Below are positions 1 to 7,900 of a DNA stretch of 11,690 nt, piece by piece. Numbering within the stretch: the stretch's first letter is position 1; every line of letters begins with the position of its first letter. Below the pieces are notes generated by a model. That model ran no database searches. It saw nothing but the letters and a program-made list of their open reading frames with translations, and was not told the DNA's origin. The stretch is taken from positions 1-11,690 of the forward strand of contig CABPSV020000263.1 of assembly GCA_902459845.2 (NCBI GenBank), given 5' to 3'. The position numbers were made by a program, and so were the translations under genes. Source of the stretch: Hepatocystis sp. ex Piliocolobus tephrosceles (taxonomy: Eukaryota; Apicomplexa; Aconoidasida; Haemosporida; Plasmodiidae).

Positions 1-709
1 TTTTTTTTTTTATGTTACTATAAGTTATTCAGTACAATAGTTAATTTTTTATTATATTTGTTTCAATTGTAGCTAGTTTCGCTCAAGTTTCAACATAAAA
101 AAAAAAAAAATATAATATATAAATATATAAATATATATATATATATTATTTTTTTTTTTTTTTTTTTTTTTTTTTTCTCTTTTTTTTTTTAAGTATTCAT
201 TTGTAGAAATTTAAGCTTTTTTTAAAATGCATTCTGATTTATATATTTTAATTTTTTTACAGTTGTGGTTTTAAAAAAAAATTTGAAATGTTGTTTAATT
301 GAAAAAAAAAAAAAAAATAATTAATATTAATATATTGTACACGATTAAAAATAGGAGAAATCTGTTTATTTTTATCTCTCTTTTAGGTCTTCAAAAGAGA
401 AATAATTTTAAATATAAGCTTATCGTTATATCTCATTATGTAAGTGGCTTTATTAAGTTTTTAGGTTTTCTGTTTATTTTTCTGTATATTTTTCTGTTTA
501 TTTTTGTATTTTTTTTTTTTTTTTTTTTTTTTATCCATTTGGCATGTGGATGCAAAAAAAAAACAAAATTATTTGTACATATATAAATGCATTTTCATAT
601 TACGGCCACATAAATATTTATAATAGTTGAAAATGTTAAATTCTTTTTTTTTTTGGTTCAACATAAAGGGAGAAAAAACAGAAAAATGTATTTTTTTTTT
701 ATAAAAAAA

Positions 710-820
710 TTAACAAAAAAGGAACAAAGGAATGAACAAAAAATGAACAAAGGAATGAACAAAAGAATGAACAAAAGAATGAACAAAAGAATGAACAAAA
801 AAGGAACAAAAGAATGAGTA
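710..820. repeat. Degenerate 12-bp tandem repeat (GAACAAAAGAAT-like)
   Basis: The core GAAC recurs at 722, 734, 745, 757, 769, 781, 793 and 804, with a diverged GAGT copy at 816, so the spacing is 12 bp with two 11-bp slips. The slips break any single reading frame, and the frames through it give only Phe/Cys/Ser or Lys/Asn/Glu low complexity. It is therefore read as a non-coding minisatellite. Confidence 0.8.
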
Positions 821-1004
821 AAAAAATGAAAAAATAAGTGGACGAAAAAAAAAAATACTCCACATTACATACCCACAGAATGTATATCAAACCGAGAAAA
901 ATATTTTATTTTGTCTAATCATTTTATAACATATAAAAGTACTTTTAAATATTTATATTTTGAAATTTAATGAAACTAGCTACTTACATTACATTTTTAT
1001 TTTT

Positions 1005-1042
1005 CAAAATTAAAATAAAAATACAAAATTAAAATAAAAATA
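1005..1042. repeat. Tandem 19-bp duplication
   Basis: A 19-bp segment beginning CAAAATTAAAATAAAAATA occurs twice head to tail, at 1005-1023 and 1024-1042. It lies just left of the 14-bp array and is a simple two-copy expansion in non-coding DNA. Confidence 0.85.
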
Positions 1043-1064
1043 CAACAATTTTTGCTTGTAAAAC

Positions 1065-1279
1065 TATACAAAAGGCCGTATACAAAAGGCCGTATACAAA
1101 AGGCCGTATACAAAAGGCCGTATACAAAAGGCCGTATACAAAAGGCCATATACAAAAGGCCATATACAAAAGGCCGTATACAAAAGGCCATATACAAAAG
1201 GCCGTATACAAAAGGCCATATACAAAAGGCCATATACAAAAGGCCGTATACAAAAGGCCATATACAAAAGGCCGTGCAA
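1065..1279. repeat. 15-unit, 14-bp tandem array (GGCC-RTATAC-AAAA)
   Basis: Each unit reads GGCC, then GTATAC or ATATAC, then AAAA. GGCC starts at 1074 and recurs every 14 bp without a slip to 1270. The one variable base is G or A after GGCC; the order of the 15 units is G G G G G A A G A G A A G A G. Units 6-10 and 11-15 are identical as 70-bp blocks, so the array has a higher-order period. The G form of the unit joins two palindromes, GGCC and GTATAC; the A form breaks the second. The unit is much richer in G+C than its surroundings. Since 14 is not a multiple of 3, all three frames stay open and read the same 14-residue peptide, which gives artefactual open frames on both strands. I regard it as non-coding. 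Confidence 0.95.
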
Positions 1280-1790
1280 AAAAAAAAAAAAAAAATGTAC
1301 ATTAATATATATGTACATACATATTTTAAATGTATACATAAAAATACACTCACGCATGCACATAAAAATTTATTTAAGTAATATGTATATAAATGTACAT
1401 ATATTGAATTATATACATATGTATCAGTGAAAAGTCTAACTTATCAATCAAAAAGCACATAAATGATCAATTGCGTTTGTTCTTACTTTTTGTTAAATAT
1501 AAATTGTTGCATAAAGCGTTGCATGTAAAATATAAATAACCTTTCGTAAAATTTAATTTTTAAAAATTATGATACTAACAAAAAAGCATATATAAAATAA
1601 CTATCGTTATTTAATAAAAAAAAAATCTTCAACATATTATTTTTTTTTTATTTATCCCAAATTACGTTTTCATTTTTATGTAATAAAAAACGGTGTTTAT
1701 AGTATTAGCTATGTACGAACACGGCAAAATGTACGAAATGCAAATATATAAATTACGAGATGAAGGTTTTTTTTTATGTTTAAAACTAAT

Positions 1791-1846
1791 GTATATAATG
1801 CTATAACGTATATAATGCTATAACGTATATAACGTATGTAATGCTA
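1791..1846. repeat. 17-bp tandem repeat
   Basis: The unit GTATATAATGCTATAAC is present exactly at 1791-1807 and 1808-1824, followed by a truncated copy (1825-1833) and a diverged one (1834-1846). It is a small minisatellite in non-coding DNA. Confidence 0.85.
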
Positions 1847-2078
1847 AATTGTAAATCATTTTTTAATTTATTCAGAAGCATTTGGTCATGCAAAATGCAA
1901 TTTTATAGTATAACAGTTTTTAAGCTAAAATTTTATATTTTTACTAGTACAAAAAGTAAGAAAAAAAATGTGATTTATTCGCAGATTAATTATGCTGACC
2001 CATTTTAATCTTACTTTTTGATAAAACGAGAAAAATGTATGGTAATTTTATTTAATTTTTGCATCGTATATATGTTTT

Positions 2079-2112
<34 letters not shown>

Positions 2113-2320
2113 AAAAGCATTCTACATTATATTGAATATTGAATATATTTTGAAACTCAAAATAAAGAACTCAAGGTTTTCCTAATAATCCCATATATAT
2201 GCATATATACATATGCAAAACGCTTATAATAAATTAAATTTTTTTTTTTTTTTTTTTTTTTTTTGTGCAAATAACATGCTATAAATAATATAGGTTTATG
2301 CTATATAATTTAAAAAAATA

Positions 2321-2395
2321 CAAATATATACATATACAAATATATACATGTACATATATATACATATACATATATATGTATATATATGCATATGT
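2321..2395. repeat. TA / TACATA compound microsatellite
   Basis: The stretch is almost entirely alternating T and A with scattered C and G (TACATA, TATGTA, TATGCATA steps), so it is nearly self-complementary along its length. It lies about 400 bases upstream of the eS27 start codon. This is ordinary for Plasmodium intergenic DNA. Confidence 0.75.
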
Positions 2396-2786
2396 AATGC
2401 GATAACATATATGTACATATAGGTACAGCAGAATTTTGTACACTTTAACCATTGAGTCATTTAAAAAAAAAAAAAAATGAAATAAAAAAAAAAAAAATAA
2501 TAAAAAATAAAAGTTAATTTTTTTTTAATTTTTTTATACTATTCCATTATTCTATTATTCCATATTCCATACTCCATTAATACAATTTCATAAGTTGAAA
2601 AAAAAAAAATTTTCATTTATCGAAACATTAATACTTTACATTTTATTATTTAAAAAAATAAAATAAACATAATAACTGTGAACAATATAAACCACATATA
2701 TTAAATATATATACAAACTCACATATTTTCTTTTGCGAACATAGTTTTTTATAATTTTTTTTTTTTTTATTGCTTTATAATTAAAA

Positions 2787-3613
2787 ATGAATGTCGACTT
2801 ATTAAATCGTGATCCAGCTGAGGAAGCCCAAAAACATAAATTAAAAAGATTAATACCATCTCCAAATTCCTACTTTATGGATGTAAAATGCCCAGGATGC
2901 CTTCAAATAACAACATTGTTCAGTCATGCACAAAATGTAGTACTATGCGGAAGGTAAAACATGAAACATAAAAAGAGTGTTAACTTTCTTGATTTTTTTT
3001 TTTTTTGTTCTGCATTTTTCTTAATGGACTTTTTTTTTTGTTCTGCATTTTTCTTAATGGACTTTTTTTATTTTTTGCATCTTTCTTAATCGACTTTTTT
3101 TATTTTTTCCATTTTTCTTAATGGACTTTTTTTATTTTTTGCATCTTTCTTAATCGACTTTTTTTATTTTTTCCATTGTTCTTAATGGACTTTTTTTATT
3201 TTTTGCATCTTTCTTAATCGACTTTTTTTATTTTTTCCATTTTTCTTAATGGACTTTTTTTATTTTTCTTCTTCATTTCCTCCCTTATTCTTTATATTCT
3301 TAAAACTTGCATGTGTCCCTATTTATTTTTTTTAAATGCTTAATCCGTTTTCGTTTTTAATGTTTTTATTGTTTTTAATGTTTTATACAAAAAAAGCGCA
3401 AAAAAAAGCGCAAAAAAAAGCGCAAAAAAAAGCGCAAAAAAAAGTGCAAAAAAAAGCGCAAAAAAAAAAAAAAACGTAAAAAAATGCACAAATTAAAATA
3501 CATTTTTTTTTTTTATTCTTTATTTTTTTAGTTGTAATATTATGTTATGCCAACCAACTGGTGGAAAATGTAAATTAACGGAAGGTTGTTCTTTTAGGAA
3601 AAAGATTGAATAG
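2787..3613 (+). CDS. RPS27: 40S ribosomal protein S27 (eS27), two exons
   Basis: The coding sequence is the join of 2787-2953 and 3532-3613, giving 82 residues, close to the usual 82-86 of eukaryotic eS27. eS27 is a zinc-binding component of the small cytosolic ribosomal subunit. The four zinc ligands are C35, C38, C54 and C57 (CPGC then CGSC, spaced C-x2-C-x15-C-x2-C). The conserved tail LCQPTGGK...[10 protein letters not shown] spans residues 61-80. The start codon has an A-rich Plasmodium-like context (AAAAATG), and an in-frame TAA three codons upstream at 2778-2780 fixes the start. The intron splits codon 56 (AG|T, Ser) inside the second zinc knuckle; splicing restores CGSC, which confirms both junctions. 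The stop is TAG at 3611-3613. The neighbour to the right runs on the opposite strand and converges on it. The identification rests on motif and length and is firm. Confidence 0.97.
2997..3254. repeat. Intronic T-rich array with 64-bp higher-order unit
   Basis: There are two ~33-bp copies of a type A unit ending CTTAATGGAC (to 3029 and 3030-3062), followed by six 32-bp units alternating between type B (with GCATC and ending AATCGAC) and type C (with CCATT and ending AATGGAC): 3063-3094 B, 3095-3126 C, 3127-3158 B, 3159-3190 C, 3191-3222 B, 3223-3254 C. The last three B-C pairs form an exact 64-bp period apart from one T-to-G change at about 3178. A partial copy continues to about 3267. Confidence 0.93.
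3388..3463. repeat. Intronic 12-bp array (GCGC + A8)
   Basis: GCGC occurs at 3396, 3408, 3420, 3432 and 3456, with one GTGC copy at 3444, each separated by eight A. The six units are in strict 12-bp register. The array lies about 70 bases before the intron's 3' splice site. Isolated GCGC palindromes at fixed spacing are unusual in such AT-rich DNA. Confidence 0.93.
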
Positions 3614-3772
3614 ATGCAACATAAAATATGTGTATGTGTTAAAATACTTTTAGGAACATATTTTAGAAGAATTAGAAATATATATATTTTTTTTTTTTTT
3701 TACTCGAACGTTTTAGCAACTCCTTTTGTAAAAACACAAAGACACAGACTCTTGATTTGTGATATTGCATAG

Positions 3773-3775
<3 letters not shown>

Positions 3776-3814
<39 letters not shown>
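3776..3814. repeat. (TA)n microsatellite
   Basis: About 39 bases of uninterrupted alternating T and A. It lies about 160 bases after the eS27 stop codon. Confidence 0.95.
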
Positions 3815-3820
<6 letters not shown>

Positions 3821-4077
3821 TATTGCCATAATTAAAATGAAATGTGTAGAAATATATAACTACATATACATATATATACATGTATATATATGTACTTTTT
3901 CTTTTTTAATGAACATCCATTTTTGCATAATTAATAGCAATTATGTTTGAACAAATTTAAAAATAGCTTACATATTTTGTTTTCTTACATTTCCAATAAA
4001 AAACTATCTAATAAAAAAGAAAAAAAAAAGAACGCACGTACAAAAAAATATAAAATTTTAGCATTATTCCTTTAAAT

Positions 4078-4103
4078 CACAAAGTATAACAGTTAACTTT
4101 GTG
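4078..4103. other. Perfect 8-bp stem-loop, first of a pair
   Basis: CACAAAGT (4078-4085) and ACTTTGTG (4096-4103) are exact reverse complements around a 10-base loop, which itself contains AAC...GTT. It sits in the convergent gap, so it could act in transcripts from either strand. A role in 3' end formation or as a structured RNA is inference only. Confidence 0.6.
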
Positions 4104-4107
4104 TTTA

Positions 4108-4128
4108 ACTAAAGTTCGTACACTTTAG

Positions 4129-4129
<1 letters not shown>
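4108..4129. other. Perfect 8-bp stem-loop, second of a pair
   Basis: ACTAAAGT (4108-4115) and ACTTTAGT (4122-4129) are exact reverse complements around the 6-base loop TCGTAC. It begins four bases after the first stem-loop and shares the AAAGT/ACTTT core, so arms of the two could also pair with each other. Function unknown. Confidence 0.6.

Positions 4130-4132
<3 letters not shown>

Positions 4133-4161
<29 letters not shown>
4133..4161. repeat. (TA)n microsatellite
   Basis: About 29 bases of alternating T and A. It begins directly after the second stem-loop. Confidence 0.93.
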
Positions 4162-4165
<4 letters not shown>

Positions 4166-4471
4166 ACTCATATGTTTTTCACGGCATGTGCTGATTTGTA
4201 CTAAGCCAAACATAAATAATACGTATATTCATCGTTCTGTCTATTTAAACAAAATATAATTTATAACTTACGTAAATCATACGTGACGTTGTTTATGTAA
4301 CATCGTTCTTATACATAAAAAGAAAAAAAAAAAAATAATAATTATAAATAATCAAAATGCATACCAATACATAAATTTCACAATTAAAAAATAAAAAAGA
4401 CAAAATTTATCATATTGTTATATTGTTAGGTAAAGAAAATGCCTGTACGCAAGTTCACAGTATGCACATAT

Positions 4472-4479
<8 letters not shown>

Positions 4480-4531
<52 letters not shown>
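4480..4531. repeat. (TA)n microsatellite, longest in the window
   Basis: About 52 bases of uninterrupted alternating T and A. It is likely to be length-polymorphic between isolates. Confidence 0.95.
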
Positions 4532-4534
<3 letters not shown>

Positions 4535-4805
4535 AATGGAATTACATACAAAAACAACTTGTAAAATAAAAAAAAAAAAAAAAAAAAGCAACACGTTGCG
4601 AAAACCATCTCACGACACACGTACAAGTGGTATACATATATATATATGTAAAACACGGAGGAAAAAAAAAAAAAAAAAGTGATCAAAAGATTGGTGAAAA
4701 TGAATAAATGTATACATATGTACATGTTCATGTGTGCAACATAAACATATACAAAGTAAAAAAATTGACAGTTTTTTACAACTTGGTAGCGAAAAAGGAC
4801 GTGTA

Positions 4806-4822
4806 CCACATTTTAAATGTGG
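4806..4822. other. 17-bp palindrome
   Basis: CCACATTT and AAATGTGG form perfect 8-bp arms around a single central base. It lies about 110 bases downstream of the giant gene's stop, probably within its 3' untranslated region. With a 1-base centre it is better seen as a DNA palindrome than as an RNA hairpin. Confidence 0.55.
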
Positions 4823-4876
4823 GTGCAAACAAAAAAAAAAAAAAAAAAAGTTTAACATAAAAATTTACATATATGT

Positions 4877-4878
<2 letters not shown>

Positions 4879-4911
<33 letters not shown>
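4879..4911. repeat. Homopolymer run of 33 T
   Basis: This is the longest homopolymer in the window. On the coding strand of the giant gene it is an A33 tract starting 18 bases after the stop codon. Its exact length is prone to assembly error. Confidence 0.9.
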
Positions 4912-4912
<1 letters not shown>

Positions 4913-4929
4913 GTGAGCAAGAAAAAAAC

Positions 4930-7900
4930 TTACATATTTTTAGTTTTGTCTCTATTGCTTCTTCTTAAATCTCTTTGATTAACTGCATCTCCCACTTCCG
5001 GTTTTAGTGAATTATCGTTTTTATTTTGATTTACATTTTTATTTAGCCTTTTTATTTTTTTTTTAACATTTAATTGTACAGAAGAAACACAACACATACA
5101 TTGTGTTTTTGTTTTTATAAGATTAAATACTTTATAATCATCGTATATACATATAACATTATCATTTTGTAATTTAATATAATATAAAACTATTTTTAAT
5201 TCGTTGTTTGTGTTAGGAGTAACTGCATTTATACTAGAAGTATCACCATTTTTACTTACACTACTTTCATTAGTAGTTATAGGTTTATTGTATTGTTTAC
5301 GTAAATAATTCACTGTATAAACATTTTCTTCTTTATTAGAAATAATATCATTTACATGTTCTTCATCAGAACTTGTGTATAACTGCAGTTTCTGTTTACC
5401 ATTATCTATATTTTCACAATTTTTATAATATAACAAAGTGTTTGTTAAAATTTTTGTATATTCATATTTTGAATTTATTTTATCACTATCAATATTTTCT
5501 GTTTTCATACGATACAAAAACTGGGATATAGATATTTTTGATTTATTTCGTAGAACCTTATGGACAAATGTTATGACACCTTTTACTTTATTTGTTTTAT
5601 TATAACATGTATTTGTATTGTAATTGTTGTTGATATTATCACATGTTGTACTAGCGTCATTGTAGTTTGTATGATTATCACTACTGTTATCACTTTTACT
5701 TTTAATAATATCTTCTATCATCTCATACTCATTTTTTTGATAATAAAATAATTTATTACATATTATAATAAAAACTGTAGTCAATCTAGATAATGTATGT
5801 GTAGGGGCTGTTACTACTTTAGTACTAATCATATCTTTTAGCAACCCCAAAATTCTTGAATCAATTAAAGCAATCGAACTGTTGTATAAAATTTCTTCTT
5901 TATGTACTGCTTCTTGCAAAAATGAATAATCTCTACAATGTGTATTACATTGTGTGGGGATCGTAAAACTGTGTGTTTGTCCTTTATTATTTTCATCGCT
6001 AGTAGCATGATTAGTAACGTGGTTAGTAGCATGGCTAGTAACGTGGTTAGTAGCATGGCTAGTAACGTGGTTAATAGCATGACTAGTAACGTGGTTAATA
6101 GCATGACTAGTAACGTGGTTAGTAACATCGCTAGTAACATCTCTAGTAACATCTCTAGTAACATCGCTAGTAACATCTCTAGTAACATCTCTAGTAACAT
6201 CGCTAGTAACATCCCTAGTAACATCTCTAGTAACATCGCTAGTAACATCTCTAGTAAGATCAATCTCAGTGTTGGCATCCATAGGAGCAGTTGCAACATT
6301 ATCACACTCATCATAACTCAATCCAAATATTAAAATTAACGGATAAACCAAAATATAAGGGGTAAAATAACATAATACTTCAAAAATAAAACTTAATTGA
6401 TCTGCTATCATTGCAAACATGACATTGTAACTTGATATATTATAATCAAATGTAAATGTAGCATTTTCTAATGTGTGATGTTCATTTATTTTTTTCATAT
6501 TCTTACCTATATGTAAATAAATATCGAATAAAATATTTATTATTTTATATATATCATTTAAATGATCTAATTGTTTAAATCCTAAATATGTCCAACCACT
6601 TGTAGTTACTGCAAAATCATTATCTGTTTGAATATCGTCTTTTAAAATCTTTTTAAATTCGTCACTTTTACAACTATTAACTATGATTGTGTTATATTTA
6701 TCAACATTACTACCCATATTCAACATATCTATTGTATCCTTTACATTGTTCATACTTTTAGTTAAATTATTATTAATAATATTATCAAAGTTGGTGTATG
6801 TTTTTGTTAAAGATTTGTCCATATCAGTTTGTACGTCTTGTATGTTATCTTTTGTTTCATTATCCATTAATTTTTCATTTAGGGACAAATTTATACTAGC
6901 ACTATCAATATTAGTATCATTTTCTACAACACTACATATACTACGTCGGACTAAACAATTCATAACCTTAGAATAAATCAACATTTTTTGATTTACACAC
7001 TCTAATAGTTTCTTTTTTTCAGAACATATTTGTTTATTTACTGTATATAATAATTTTTTTAATATACTTTTACTTAACTCTAAAATTATATTACAATATT
7101 TTATTACACAAAATTCAGATTTCTGTTTTCTTCTACAATATAAAAAATAAAAATCTGGACTCAACCATTCAACTTGCCAAACCTTAAATATTCCTTTATA
7201 TGCAAAAATATTAACATACTGAAAACATACATCGAAATTTTCTTTTATTAAATAATAAAAACATATGTAATATGCAGCTTGAGAATTGTAATTCTTACAG
7301 TTTTTATTCTCTGCAATAAACATTAATCCTTTTATTATATCCTTTATAACATCGTTATATCGTATTACGATTCCATTTATTATCACTTCTAAGTTGTATA
7401 GCTCTTCATTAGGCGACGTTTTTTCAGTGTTGTTACCGTCATTGTTACCGTCATTGCTACCGTTATTTCTACCGTTATTGCTACCGTCATTACCACCACC
7501 ATTACCACCACCATTACCACCACCATTACCACCACCATTGTTTATGTTGCCACTGTCTGTTGTGTCCGACGAACAAATGGATACACAATCAACGTCTTCT
7601 ATCTCATTTATCTCAATTGGTGTATTTCTATTTCCAATTATATTTTCTACGTGAGATATATTTTCTCCAACATATGTAACACCGTCTGATTGATCCTTAT
7701 CCCTGTTTGTTGACGAACCAATTTTTGTAACATCAAATTTATGATCGAAATATTTAGTAGCTGAACTTAAGCAGTTATTTTCTTTTAAATAATTTAACAC
7801 TTTATCAGATTCAACGATGTTATAATTTGAAAAATTAAATAAAAATGCAAGAAAAAAAAATTTCGGATAATATATGCATACTTTTAATCTAATCAATAAC

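Larger units (their letters stand above)
1..2786. other. Non-coding AT-rich region upstream of the eS27 gene
   Basis: No convincing gene is visible in this stretch. The few open frames are short and made of homopolymer or tandem-repeat translation (poly-Phe, poly-Lys, or repeats of the 14-bp array). It holds long T runs at about 149-176 (28 T), 509-532 (24 T), 2081-2108 (28 T) and 2239-2264 (26 T), several tandem arrays listed separately, and a TA/TACATA-rich patch at 2321-2395. The right part must contain the promoter and 5' untranslated region of the eS27 gene, but I see no motif that fixes a transcription start. Such long poly(dA:dT) tracts are typical of Plasmodium intergenic DNA and are thought to shape nucleosome positions; that role here is inference. 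Confidence 0.7.
2954..3531 (+). other. Intron of the eS27 gene
   Basis: The 578-base intron begins GTAAAA and ends TTTTTTTAG after a T-rich tract. It is phase 2, splitting codon 56. Most of it is tandem repeat: a T-rich array at 2997-3254 and an A-rich GCGC array at 3388-3463, with a T-rich spacer between them. I looked for an intron-encoded box C/D small nucleolar RNA (TGATGA ... CTGA), since ribosomal protein introns often host them, and saw none. Confidence 0.95.
3614..4929. other. Convergent intergenic region
   Basis: This gap separates the 3' ends of eS27 (+) and the giant gene (-), so it should hold both 3' untranslated regions and poly(A) sites. I see no gene in it; the open frames are short and run through TA and homopolymer tracts. 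It contains three TA microsatellites, two adjacent stem-loops, a 17-bp palindrome and a T33 run, listed separately. Plasmodium poly(A) signals are too loosely defined to place here. Confidence 0.75.

Noticed and set aside
299..586. Open frame of 95 codons on the + strand
   Set aside because: It begins with poly-Lys from an A run, ends with poly-Phe from a T run, and shows no conserved feature. Its opening codon is TTG. Taken as chance in AT-rich DNA.
69..983. 12-bp inverted repeat GTAGCTAGTTTC (69-80) and its reverse complement (972-983), as possible mobile-element ends
   Set aside because: The match does not extend beyond 12 bp, there is no target duplication, and no transposase frame lies between. 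Chance is the simpler reading.
1065..1279. Resemblance to a CRISPR array
   Set aside because: The units abut with no unique spacers, the unit is 14 bp, and the genome is eukaryotic.
1354..1360. GCATGCA, similar to a reported ApiAP2 binding motif (TGCATGCA)
   Set aside because: It is a single site lacking the first T, more than 1.4 kb from the eS27 start. Too weak to list as a regulatory site.
997..1381. Several overlapping frames on both strands over the 14-bp array
   Set aside because: A 14-bp unit without stops keeps all frames open; the peptides are just the translated repeat.
1..2786. Possible Plasmodium centromere
   Set aside because: The region is AT-rich, but contains a G+C-containing array and ordinary intergenic composition without one kilobase-scale core of AT-only repeats.
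4531..4916. Short frames through TA and homopolymer tracts downstream of the giant gene
   Set aside because: Low complexity, overlapping on both strands, with no conserved motif.
5865..6333. Leu/Met-rich frame and its + strand counterpart over the DVT array
   Set aside because: They are the 12-bp coding repeat read in other frames. Only the frame of the giant gene stays open on both sides for kilobases.
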